From the NCBI RefSeq assembly GCF_019880585.1, contig NZ_JAINVV010000014.1:163311-227310 (forward strand): a DNA stretch of 64,000 bases, written 5' to 3'. This document shows, in pieces, positions 24,092 through 31,280 of the stretch. Made by a program: the position numbers and the translations under genes. Source of the DNA: Sphingomonas colocasiae (lineage in GTDB: Bacteria > Pseudomonadota > Alphaproteobacteria > Sphingomonadales > Sphingomonadaceae). Under the pieces are notes generated by a model, which was not told where the DNA came from, searched no databases, and saw only the letters and a program-made list of their open reading frames with translations. The first letter of the stretch is position 1; the number at the start of each line of letters is the position of its first letter.

Positions 24092-25390
24092 ATGAAGAAG
24101 GTTGCCACCGTCGCGATCATCGCGGCGTCGACGGCGCTCGCCACTATGCCGCGAGCGGTTTCCGCAATGCCGATGGCCAAGTCCGACGATCCGATCGACT
24201 TGATCAAAAGCATCCAGACCACGTTCGAGTCGTTCAAGGAAGCCAACGATCAGGCGCTCAAGAGCAAGGTCGATGACGCTGTGCTCAACGAGAAGATCGA
24301 TAAGATCAACGCCGATCTGACCACCCTGACAAAGGCCCTGGACGCTGCCAACGTCGCGCTCGCCGCTGCAAAGATCGGCGGCGCTCCGGACGGAATCTCG
24401 CCCGAAGCGGCAGAACATTCCAGCGTTTTCAATACGTGGTTCCGCAAGGGCGATCGGGCGATCGACGCCGATCTGAAGGATCTGTCGATCAAAGCCGAGC
24501 TGACCACCCAGTCCGATCCCGATGGCGGCTATGTCGTGCCGATCGAAATGGAGCGGGGCATCGAGCGCGTTCTGGGTACCGTTTCGGCCATGCGGGGGAT
24601 GGCCCGCGTCATCCGGATCGGGACCAGCGGTTACAAGAAGCTGGTCAATGTCGGTGGAGCGACCTCGGGCTGGGTTGGCGAGGAAGACGCCCGCCCTGAA
24701 ACCGATACGCCGACCCTGCGCGAAATCGCGATCAACACCGGGGAAATCTATGCCAACCCGGCCGCGACCCAGACCCTGCTGGACGATGCGATGATCGATA
24801 TCGCCGAATGGTTGGCGGAAGAGGTATCGATTGAGTTCGCCGAGCAAGAGGGTGAAGCCTTCATTCTCGGCAACGGCAACAAGAAGCCGCGTGGCATCTT
24901 GGCTTACGATGCCGTCGCGAACGCTTCCCATGTGTGGGGTAAGCTCGGCTTCGTGAAGACGGGGGGAGCATCCGGCTTCGCGGCAAGCGATCCGGCCGAT
25001 GCGCTGATCGATCTCTATTACTCGCTCAAGAAGGGGTATCGGAACAATGCGTCGTTCCTGACCAGCGATGCCGTGCTGGGCACGATGCGGAAATGGAAAG
25101 ATGGCGAGGGCAACTATCTTTGGTCGCCCCCTTCGGCTGTCGCGGAAGTCGGCTCGATCCTGGGTAAACCGATCGAAACGGACGATAACATGCCCGGCCT
25201 GGGTGCCGGCAATCTTCCGGTCGCATTCGGTGACTTCAAGCGCGGCTACACCATCGTCGATCGCATTGGCACGCGGGTGCTTCGTGACCCCTATACCAAC
25301 AAGCCGTTCGTGCACTTCTATACCACGAAGCGCGTCGGCGGTGGGGTGACCAACTTCGAAGCGATCAAGCTTCTGAAGTGCTCCGCCTGA
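24092..25390 (+). CDS. Major capsid protein, HK97 family
   Basis: 432 residues. A helical delta (scaffold) domain at about 30-120 is followed by the HK97 core beginning near TTQSDPDGGYVVPIE; blocks AINTGEIYANPAATQTLLDDA and GNGNKKPRGIL are typical. AAGGAG lies 7 bases before ATG 24092. The first 25 residues are odd for a capsid: two lysines, a hydrophobic run (VAIIAASTALA) and VSA, as in a Sec signal peptide. They should be removed with the delta domain by the neighbouring protease. Confidence 0.95.
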   Translation: MKKVATVAIIAASTALATMPRAVSAMPMAKSDDPIDLIKSIQTTFESFKEANDQALKSKVDDAVLNEKIDKINADLTTLTKALDAANVALAAAKIGGAPDGISPEAAEHSSVFNTWFRKGDRAIDADLKDLSIKAELTTQSDPDGGYVVPIEMERGIERVLGTVSAMRGMARVIRIGTSGYKKLVNVGGATSGWVGEEDARPETDTPTLREIAINTGEIYANPAATQTLLDDAMIDIAEWLAEEVSIEFAEQEGEAFILGNGNKKPRGILAYDAVANASHVWGKLGFVKTGGASGFAASDPADALIDLYYSLKKGYRNNASFLTSDAVLGTMRKWKDGEGNYLWSPPSAVAEVGSILGKPIETDDNMPGLGAGNLPVAFGDFKRGYTIVDRIGTRVLRDPYTNKPFVHFYTTKRVGGGVTNFEAIKLLKCSA

Positions 25391-25456
25391 TCGATTGATC
25401 GCAATCCGGCGGCGGGGGTGGCCCGCCGCCGTGACATTTTCTCGAAAGGACAGACA

Positions 25457-25894
25457 ATGCGCGATCTGCATTCGCACATCGCCGCCGCGCTTGTGGAAGC
25501 GGCGGCCCTGAGTGCCGACAACACCCCTGTCGCGATCGACCTGCAGGGCTTCAACTCGGCCGAAATCCTGCTGCTGATCGGTATCGGCGGGATCACGTTC
25601 ACCGGCTCCAACAAGATCGAATTCAAGCTGACGCACAGCGATGACGACGTGACCTATGATCCCGTCGAAATCGGGGATGTGCTCGGCCTGGCGTCGGTCG
25701 GTTCGGGCGGCATCATCAAGGCGCTGACGTCGGCGCATGCCGCTGCGGCGGCCTATCGCATCGGCTATAAGGGCGGGCGCCGCTATTTGAAGCTGCTGGC
25801 CGATTTCAGCGGCACGCACGGCGCCGGCACGCCGATCGGCATGGCCGTGCTCAAGGGCCATCCCGAAAACGGCCCGGTCGCGAACGCGGCCTGA
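25457..25894 (+). CDS. Virion protein of unknown function
   Basis: 145 residues, beta-rich, starting MRDLHSHIAA after AAAGGA. Its place right after the capsid gene suggests a decoration or head-stabilising protein. ITFTGSNKIEFKLTHSDDD is a pattern I associate with phage structural proteins. No enzyme motif. Confidence 0.7.
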   Translation: MRDLHSHIAAALVEAAALSADNTPVAIDLQGFNSAEILLLIGIGGITFTGSNKIEFKLTHSDDDVTYDPVEIGDVLGLASVGSGGIIKALTSAHAAAAAYRIGYKGGRRYLKLLADFSGTHGAGTPIGMAVLKGHPENGPVANAA

Positions 25895-25900
25895 TCGATC

Positions 25901-26452
25901 ATGTCGTTCATGCTGATGCCCCTGGCCGTCTCCTATGGGGAGGACGTGCTTTCCCTGGAGGCGGCCAAGGCGCATCTGCGCGTGGACGCCGATGACGATG
26001 CGGAAGACGCCGTGATCGGGGCATTTCGCGATGCCGCGATCACGGCCGTCGAGCTTTACACCAAGGTCATGCTGGGTTCCGCGACGCGGACCTGGCAAGG
26101 GCGTTTTGCGTCGCGGATGGTGCTTGGCACCGGGCCGGTGACCGAAGTCACGGCGATCTCGTATCTCGATCCCTATGGCGATGCGATTTCGCTTTCGGCC
26201 AGCGACTGGCGGCTGGCGCTGGGCGAGCTGGTGCCGGGCATCGGCAAGAGCTGGCCGATGGCGGCACAGGATGACGGCGTGGTGACGGTGACGTTCACCG
26301 CCGGCTATTCGGACGAAACGCGGCCGGGCAATCTGGTGCAGGCCGTCAAGCTGATGCTGTCGCATCTGTATGAGAATCGCGGCGACGACGTTTCGGAGCT
26401 GTCGCCCGGCGCGCGCGCCTGGTGCGATCTCACGCGGCTGCCGACGATCTGA
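25901..26452 (+). CDS. Head-tail connector (gp6-like)
   Basis: 183 residues. LSLEAAKAHLRVDADDDAE (about 19-37) is the signature of HK97 gp6/SPP1 gp15-like connectors that bind under the portal ring; VTFTAGYSD occurs near the end. It is followed by a closure protein. Confidence 0.88.
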   Translation: MSFMLMPLAVSYGEDVLSLEAAKAHLRVDADDDAEDAVIGAFRDAAITAVELYTKVMLGSATRTWQGRFASRMVLGTGPVTEVTAISYLDPYGDAISLSASDWRLALGELVPGIGKSWPMAAQDDGVVTVTFTAGYSDETRPGNLVQAVKLMLSHLYENRGDDVSELSPGARAWCDLTRLPTI

Positions 26453-26454
26453 CC

Positions 26455-26817
26455 ATGCGGCCGTTTTCGATCGGCAAGCTGGATCGGCAGATCCAGTTCC
26501 AGCGCAAGGCGGTGATCCGCGATCCTCGCCTGGGTGCGATCACGGCCGGCGGCTGGGTGCCGCATGGCGGCAAGCGCTGGGCGAATGTGCAAGAAGTGCT
26601 GCCCAGCAAGGCTGAGCAGCTGGAAGACGCGATCAACATGGAATTGCGGCCGGTGCGGATCCGGATGCGGTATCGCACCGATATCACCGGCGACATGCGG
26701 ATCCTGTATCGTGGGCGGACGCTGGAGATCGTTTCCGGCCCGGTCGAGCTGGGGCGCCGCCAGGGCATCGAGCTGATGGCGCAGGAATATAGCAGCGCCG
26801 GAGATCCCGTCTCATGA
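26455..26817 (+). CDS. Head closure / head-tail adaptor protein
   Basis: 120 residues. The family pattern is IGKLDRQIQFQRK near the start and a beta-barrel ending DMRILYRGRTLEIVSGP. Relatives of SPP1 gp16 plug the connector until the tail joins. The start is ATG 26455, directly after the gp6-like stop. Confidence 0.85.
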   Translation: MRPFSIGKLDRQIQFQRKAVIRDPRLGAITAGGWVPHGGKRWANVQEVLPSKAEQLEDAINMELRPVRIRMRYRTDITGDMRILYRGRTLEIVSGPVELGRRQGIELMAQEYSSAGDPVS

Positions 26818-27404
26818 TGGAGATGAAGCTCAACGGCGGGCCGGAGCTGCTGGCGCTGATGGATCAGCTACCCCGCAAGATCGGCCGCAATGCGGTGCGT
26901 GGCGGCGTTCGTGCCGGCGCCGGCGTGATCCGCGACCAGGCGAAACAGAATGTGCGGAAGCGCTCCGGCCGCCTTGCGCGGGCGATCAAGCTGAGCAGCC
27001 GGGTACAGGGCAGCGTGATATCGGCGAAGGTGATCGTGCGCGGGGCGCATGACTATATCGCGCCCTGGCTGGAATATGGCGTGAAGGCGCACTGGATTGT
27101 CGTCGCCGGCGGCGAGCTGGATATCGTCCGCAGCAAGATCCGGTCGCGGAAGCGGGGATCGACGAAGACGCGGACGCGGGATCTGAACAACATGGTTCGC
27201 GACGGCAGCCTGGTGATCAACGGCAATTTCGTCGGGCCGTATGTGTATCACCCCGGCCATCCGGCCTATCCGTTCCTGCGGCCGGCGCTGGATACGAAGG
27301 CGGCCGAAGCGATCAACGTGTGCGGCCAGTATATCGCACAGCGGCTGAGCTGGGGTTCGCTCCAGGCGCCGGCGCTGGCGGTGACGGAGGAATTCGAACC
27401 GTGA
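26814..27404 (+). CDS. Tail completion protein, HK97 gp10 family
   Basis: 196 residues. AGAGVIRDQAKQNVRKRSGRL (read in parts) and YIAPWLEYGVKAHW match the gp10 fold. HPGHPAYPFLRPALD is the typical C-terminal block. It joins the tail terminator to the head. Basic insert KSRKRG-like around residue 105. Confidence 0.88.
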   Translation: MMEMKLNGGPELLALMDQLPRKIGRNAVRGGVRAGAGVIRDQAKQNVRKRSGRLARAIKLSSRVQGSVISAKVIVRGAHDYIAPWLEYGVKAHWIVVAGGELDIVRSKIRSRKRGSTKTRTRDLNNMVRDGSLVINGNFVGPYVYHPGHPAYPFLRPALDTKAAEAINVCGQYIAQRLSWGSLQAPALAVTEEFEP

Positions 27405-28570
27405 GCGGGATTGCCGTGATGCGCGCGCTGCTGCTCGCCAGCGATCCGCTGGTTGCGAAGGTTCCCGCAGATCGCGTCGTCGCTGGTGACTTGCCGAAGG
27501 GCACTGTTATCCCGGCAATCACGATTGAGCAGGTCAGTTCGGTGGATCGCCGACCGGTGCGCATGATGCCCGTGCAGCGGGTCACCGATCGGGTGCAGGT
27601 GACGGTGCACGCGCAAGATGCCGTCGAGCGGTTGAAGCTGATCGGGCTGGTGCGTCGCGCGGCGGCGGGCAAGCTGGGCGATTTCGACCTGGTCGCGCGC
27701 GTATCGGTGCAGACGGACGGCCAAGGGCCGGACTTCACCGGTCCGACCGGCATCAAGATGCGGGCGCAGGATTTCATGGTTTCGTACAATGAGGAAACCA
27801 GCGTCGCGGCGGCGCCCGTCCATGACGAGGACGCGCTGGCGCTCTGGGCTCGCCGATCGGTCGCGGCCACCGATGCCGAAATGGCGGCGGATGACGAATA
27901 TATTCGCGGCCTGAAGGAAGACGGGATCTGGGCGAAGCTGGATCTGCTGAAGATCCGTCCGCAGCGAGACGAACAGGCGGCGCGGCTGGATTATGTGAAT
28001 GCGGCGTTCGACGACATCGCCGTCAACTCGCCGACCTTCCTTCGCGGGCAGGGTTTCATTGGTGACCAGATCGCCGCCTATCTGGACAGCGGCTTTGACC
28101 CGGCAGCGTATCCCTCCGCCAAGTACAAGGCGGCTGACGCGCATCTGGGCGTGTGGCTGGGCACGGACATATCGTCGGGCACACAGTTCGACGTCGGCCA
28201 CAGCCGCGCCATGATCGCGGGCCGGAACGGTGCGGTCGCGATTGTCCGTTCGAACCAGACGGCGGCGCTCAATGTCGCCTTGGCCGTGCCGACTTCGATA
28301 GGTTTCTTCTGCTGGACCCGCCGGGACGCGAACGGTTTCTGGACCGTCAAGGACGATGGCGTGCCGGTCTATAGCGCGCAGGTGGCGGCCGGAATTTCGC
28401 TCAACCAGACGCTGCTGAGCCTTGCGGCGCGAACCAGTGGCGGCGTGCCGGCGAACTTCAGTGGCCGCCTTCAGCTGGCGATGATGTCCGGGGCCGGCCT
28501 GACCGATCTGGATCTCGCCAATTTCCATGCGCGCACCAAGCGGCGCCTTCAGCTCGCCGGAGCAATCTGA
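27401..28570 (+). CDS. Tail completion (DUF3168) fused to a lectin-like virion domain
   Basis: 389 residues from GTG 27401. Residues 1-130 match the gp17/DUF3168 tail-terminator fold (MRALLLASDPLVAKV, PAITIEQVSS, DRVQVTVHAQD). After a short linker, residues 145-389 form a different domain starting ALWARRSVAATDAEM and LKEDGIWAKLD, with later blocks FIGDQIAAYLDSGFDP and HLGVWLGTDI. That block is widespread in phage structural proteins and probably is a jelly-roll. Usually the two parts are separate genes. The reading frame is continuous, so one 42-kDa chain is predicted. Confidence 0.8.
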   Translation: MSGIAVMRALLLASDPLVAKVPADRVVAGDLPKGTVIPAITIEQVSSVDRRPVRMMPVQRVTDRVQVTVHAQDAVERLKLIGLVRRAAAGKLGDFDLVARVSVQTDGQGPDFTGPTGIKMRAQDFMVSYNEETSVAAAPVHDEDALALWARRSVAATDAEMAADDEYIRGLKEDGIWAKLDLLKIRPQRDEQAARLDYVNAAFDDIAVNSPTFLRGQGFIGDQIAAYLDSGFDPAAYPSAKYKAADAHLGVWLGTDISSGTQFDVGHSRAMIAGRNGAVAIVRSNQTAALNVALAVPTSIGFFCWTRRDANGFWTVKDDGVPVYSAQVAAGISLNQTLLSLAARTSGGVPANFSGRLQLAMMSGAGLTDLDLANFHARTKRRLQLAGAI

Positions 28571-28812
28571 TGGCCCTGTGCATCCTCCTGTCGCCCGATC
28601 TGGCCCAGGCCGTCACGGTGGCGACCATGGGGCGCGAACATCAACTTCGCCCCGTGAAGATCGCGGCCGGAGATCTCGCCGGATCCTATGTGCTGCCGTT
28701 GGGCGTACTTCACGATCCGGCCCATGCCGATCAGCGCGCCGCCCTGTCCGTCTGCCCGATCGAGGACATCGATCCGGCCACGGCCTGGCCGGAAACAAAC
28801 GAAGCGGCCTGA
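28570..28812 (+). CDS. Small phage protein beside the tail genes
   Basis: 80 residues; ATG shares a base with the previous stop (TGATG). Beta-rich (YVLPLGVLHDP), no family recognised. It is the last gene before a strong terminator. Confidence 0.6.
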   Translation: MALCILLSPDLAQAVTVATMGREHQLRPVKIAAGDLAGSYVLPLGVLHDPAHADQRAALSVCPIEDIDPATAWPETNEAA

Positions 28813-28847
28813 CCGCACCGAAATTGCCGGCTCGCCGGTGATGACCC

Positions 28848-28872
28848 GCCGCCAGATTCTGGCGGCTTTTTT
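28848..28872 (+). terminator. Intrinsic terminator just before the tail tube gene
   Basis: GCCGCCAG (28848-28855) pairs with CTGGCGGC (28859-28866), followed by six T. It is a textbook rho-independent terminator lying 14 bases before the tail tube ATG and overlapping its leader. It must be read through for tail genes to be made unless a promoter lies within it. Confidence 0.85.
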
Positions 28873-28886
28873 AATGGAGAAAGCCA

Positions 28887-29339
28887 ATGGGTGTTGAAAC
28901 CACGGCGGGCACGACGATTTCGATCTGTGCGACGCTTCCCGCAACCTACGACGCCGCCGGGTATGGCGTGCTGCCGTTCATCGAAGCCGGCGAGGTGACC
29001 GATCTGGGCAGCTTCGGCCGCGTCTATGCGCTGGTCACTCACCAGCCGATCAAGACGCGCGGAACGAAGAAGCTGAAGGGCAGCTTCAACGAAGGCACCA
29101 TCCAGCTGACCTATGGCTATGACGCCAGCGACGCCGGCCAGGTCATCATGGAGCAGGCGGTCAATTCGGATGCCGCCTACGCCATCCGCATCGTCAGCCA
29201 GTCGGGGAAGGTCTTCTATTTCCTCGCCCTGGTGATGAGCGCGCCAAAGGCCTTCGGCGGCGTCGACAACGTCGTCTCGGTCACGGCGCAGCTTGAGCTG
29301 ACCACGTCCGACAGCGGCGTCGGCATCGTCGTCGTCTGA
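28887..29339 (+). CDS. Major tail tube protein
   Basis: 150 residues. VTDLGSFGRVYALVTHQPI and RGTKKLKGSFNEGTIQLT are typical of lambdoid/siphophage tail tube subunits, a beta-barrel that stacks around the tape measure. AATGGAGAAAGCC precedes ATG 28887. The terminator immediately upstream is unusual. Confidence 0.85.
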   Translation: MGVETTAGTTISICATLPATYDAAGYGVLPFIEAGEVTDLGSFGRVYALVTHQPIKTRGTKKLKGSFNEGTIQLTYGYDASDAGQVIMEQAVNSDAAYAIRIVSQSGKVFYFLALVMSAPKAFGGVDNVVSVTAQLELTTSDSGVGIVVV

Positions 29340-29388
29340 TCGGCCGCAGCGCCCTTCCCTTTCAATCCGCTCATAGGGAGCAATCGAC

Positions 29389-29898
29389 ATGGCAACTGCA
29401 TTGAGCGCGAGCCTGAGCGTCAGCCTGGCTGGCATCCTCGCGAATATCCTCGACATCGGATCGGCGAACTATCCGATCAACTTCAACCCCAATGTCGTCT
29501 TCACCGACGGCGCCGGCGCCGGCCAGGCCAACAAGATCTTCACCGATACGCGCTCGCTCGCGGCTTCGGCATCCGAAGATCTCGACCTGAACGGCACGAC
29601 GCTGATCGACGCGTTCGGCAATGCGATGGCGATGACCAAGCTGAAGGCGCTGATCGTCTATGCGGCGCCGGGCAACACCAATGACGTTGTCGTGGGTGGC
29701 GCATCGAGCAACGGCGTCTTCTCCATGTTCGGTGCGTCCACCGACACGGTGAAGGTGAAGCCCGGCGGCTTCCTGGTGCTCGCCGCGCCCACGGCGGCCG
29801 GATACGCGGTGACCGCGGCGACGGCCGATCTGCTCAAGATCGCGAACGGATCGAGCGGATCCGGCGTCACCTACACGATCGTCCTGATCGGCGCCTGA
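29389..29898 (+). CDS. Virion protein of unknown function
   Basis: 169 residues, beta-rich and alanine/glycine-rich with few charges (LKALIVYAAPGNTN, VKPGGFLVLAAP). It resembles fibre or decoration subunits; ATAGGGAGC precedes ATG 29389. It lies between tail tube and tail chaperone. Role not settled. Confidence 0.7.
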   Translation: MATALSASLSVSLAGILANILDIGSANYPINFNPNVVFTDGAGAGQANKIFTDTRSLAASASEDLDLNGTTLIDAFGNAMAMTKLKALIVYAAPGNTNDVVVGGASSNGVFSMFGASTDTVKVKPGGFLVLAAPTAAGYAVTAATADLLKIANGSSGSGVTYTIVLIGA

Positions 29899-29940
29899 CG
29901 CCTCCACACCAATCCGGCGCTGAGCCGGTCAACGCGCATC

Positions 29941-29974
29941 GCCCGTCCTGCTGTCTCGTGGAGGCAGGACGGGC
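29941..29974 (+). promoter_or_regulatory. Strong hairpin before the tail chaperone
   Basis: GCCCGTCCTGC (29941-29951) pairs perfectly with 29964-29974, loop 12. There is no T-run, so it may be a processing or attenuation site, not a terminator. Confidence 0.5.
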
Positions 29975-30000
29975 GGTGCACCATCCACGGGAAGACAATC

Positions 30001-30426
30001 ATGAACATTCTGGAAAAAGAGGTTTTGGAAACCGGCACGTTGCATCTGAAGGACGCCGATGGCGATCTGATGTATGACGTGACCAAGGATCCGAAGGGCG
30101 AGGAAAGCAAAAAGCCCGTCAATGTGGTGCTCTTTGGCCCCGCGTCGCCGGAGTATGCCAAGGCGAACGCGAAGCGCGGCAGCCGCAACCTGGTACGCGC
30201 GCGCAAGGGCAAAAAGGAGCTGTCGGCAGACGAGATCTTCGAAGATGGCGTGCGCTATCTTTGCGACATCACCAGCCATTTCGAAAATCTCGAACTGGGC
30301 GACCTGACCGGCGATGCGCTGACCAAGGCGGTCTATTCCAACCGCAAGCTGGGTTTCATCGCTGACCAGGTGCACGCCCATGTGGGCGACTGGGAAAATT
30401 TCTCGAAAGCGTCAGCACAGAGCTGA
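30001..30426 (+). CDS. Tail assembly chaperone, short form (gpG-like)
   Basis: 141 residues. Position between tail tube and tape measure, and the frameshift signal at its end, match lambda gpG. HLKDADGDLMYDVTKDP starts a beta-rich domain; GVRYLCDITSHFEN and SNRKLGFIADQVH are helical. It should coat the tape measure before tube polymerisation. Most ribosomes stop at 30426; some slip at 30396-30402 to make the longer gpGT form. Confidence 0.88.
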   Translation: MNILEKEVLETGTLHLKDADGDLMYDVTKDPKGEESKKPVNVVLFGPASPEYAKANAKRGSRNLVRARKGKKELSADEIFEDGVRYLCDITSHFENLELGDLTGDALTKAVYSNRKLGFIADQVHAHVGDWENFSKASAQS

Positions 30427-30430
30427 CGCT
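30396..30430 (+). promoter_or_regulatory. Programmed -1 ribosomal frameshift signal
   Basis: The slippery heptamer A AAT TTC (30396-30402) lies in the zero frame as X XXY YYZ. After a five-base spacer comes a perfect 9-bp hairpin: AGCGTCAGC (30408-30416), loop ACAGA, GCTGACGCT (30422-30430). The frame entered by slipping back one base is open to 30890. The zero-frame stop lies inside the hairpin. Confidence 0.88.
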
Positions 30431-30890
30431 GCATGTTCGGCAGCTGGCATGGCTCAACGCCGTGCCGGCGCCGAAGGCGAAACCGACGCTGAACCCGATC
30501 GACGGGGGCGAAGAGGTAAAGCCCGTATCCCGGCTGGCGCGCATGAAGGCGAACGGCATCGCGCCGCCGCTGCCATGGGTGGAGCTGCCCGAGATGGTAG
30601 AGCTGCTGATGGAGATCGGCCCGACGATCGCGACAGGCATGGGCGCGGCGCCGATCGGCTGGGATACGATCAGCCACTGGAAGGCGAATACGGGCGGGCT
30701 GCTGACGCCATGGGAGGCGCGGACGCTGATCGGCCTGTCCAGCGCGTTTCTCGCCATGGCCGAACAGGCCAAGGATGAGAAATGCCCGGCACCTTGGATC
30801 GAGGCGCCGGCCGAACATAATCGGGCGGCGGTCGCGGCGCAGGTGGATGCGGTGCTGGAATCTCTCGCGGCGGCTGCGGTTGAGGGTTAG
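30402..30890 (+). CDS. Tail assembly chaperone frameshift extension (gpT-like)
   Basis: Reached by -1 frameshift from the preceding gene; the fusion would be about 296 residues (134 plus 162). The extension begins LESVSTELTLHVRQLAWL, then a proline-rich linker (VPAPKAKPTLNPIDGG) and a helical domain (PWEARTLIGLSSAFLAMAEQA) like gpT partners that bind tube subunits. A GTG at 30462 could start a separate protein but has no ribosome binding site. Its stop overlaps that of the opposite-strand lipoprotein gene. Confidence 0.82.
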   Translation, partial: LESVSTELTLHVRQLAWLNAVPAPKAKPTLNPIDGGEEVKPVSRLARMKANGIAPPLPWVELPEMVELLMEIGPTIATGMGAAPIGWDTISHWKANTGGLLTPWEARTLIGLSSAFLAMAEQAKDEKCPAPWIEAPAEHNRAAVAAQVDAVLESLAAAAVEG

Positions 30891-31162
30891 CGGGGAACGC
30901 CGGCTGCTGCGCAGTTGCCGGCTTCGATCGCCTTCCAATGTTGATAGTTGCTCTCGTCTTGGGCCTGCAAATAGGAGGCAGCGACCAACCCCGCGTGCAC
31001 ACATTTATCAACTGCCGTGCCGGAATTGCGGACGATTTCGTACTGTTTGACCGCATCCTCCGCGACCTGCTTTTGAATGTCCGAAAGCTGTTTCTGGGCG
31101 AGCTGATCGCATCCAGCCGTTCCGAACAGCACTGTGACGGACAATAGGATACGTCGAAACAT
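30887..31162 (-). CDS. Lipoprotein encoded backwards inside the tail operon (moron-like)
   Basis: 91 residues: MFRRILLSVTVLFGTAGC is a lipoprotein signal with cysteine 18 as the lipidated residue, then a helical domain (QLSDIQKQVAEDAVKQYEI) and two more cysteines that may form a disulfide. It would sit on the periplasmic side of a membrane. GGGAGG precedes ATG 31162. Opposite to all structural genes and placed between chaperone and tape measure, it is likely made in the lysogen. Phage-encoded lipoproteins such as Cor-like proteins can block superinfection; that role is inference here. Confidence 0.78.
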   Translation of the reverse strand: MFRRILLSVTVLFGTAGCDQLAQKQLSDIQKQVAEDAVKQYEIVRNSGTAVDKCVHAGLVAASYLQAQDESNYQHWKAIEAGNCAAAGVPR

Positions 31163-31166
31163 TTGC

Positions 31167-31189
31167 GCCTCCCCCGAAAGGCGGGAGGC
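31167..31189 (-). promoter_or_regulatory. Hairpin covering the lipoprotein ribosome binding site
   Basis: Read leftward, GCCTCCC (31189-31183) pairs with GGGAGGC (31173-31167), and the second arm holds the Shine-Dalgarno of the lipoprotein gene. Folding would hide it, so translation may be controlled. On the other strand it lies in the untranslated gap before the tape measure. Confidence 0.55.
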
Positions 31190-31280
31190 TATCTGCCACT
31201 GGATTTCGTGTCCAGCGGCACCGTTTTGAACCACAGGCCGTCGGGGGTGACCCGGCAGCCTTTTCTTATGGGGAATGTCG

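Noticed and set aside
23972..26365. A 797-residue open frame opposite the capsid and connector genes
   Set aside because: Same composition artefact; the plus-strand genes have clear family signatures and ribosome sites.
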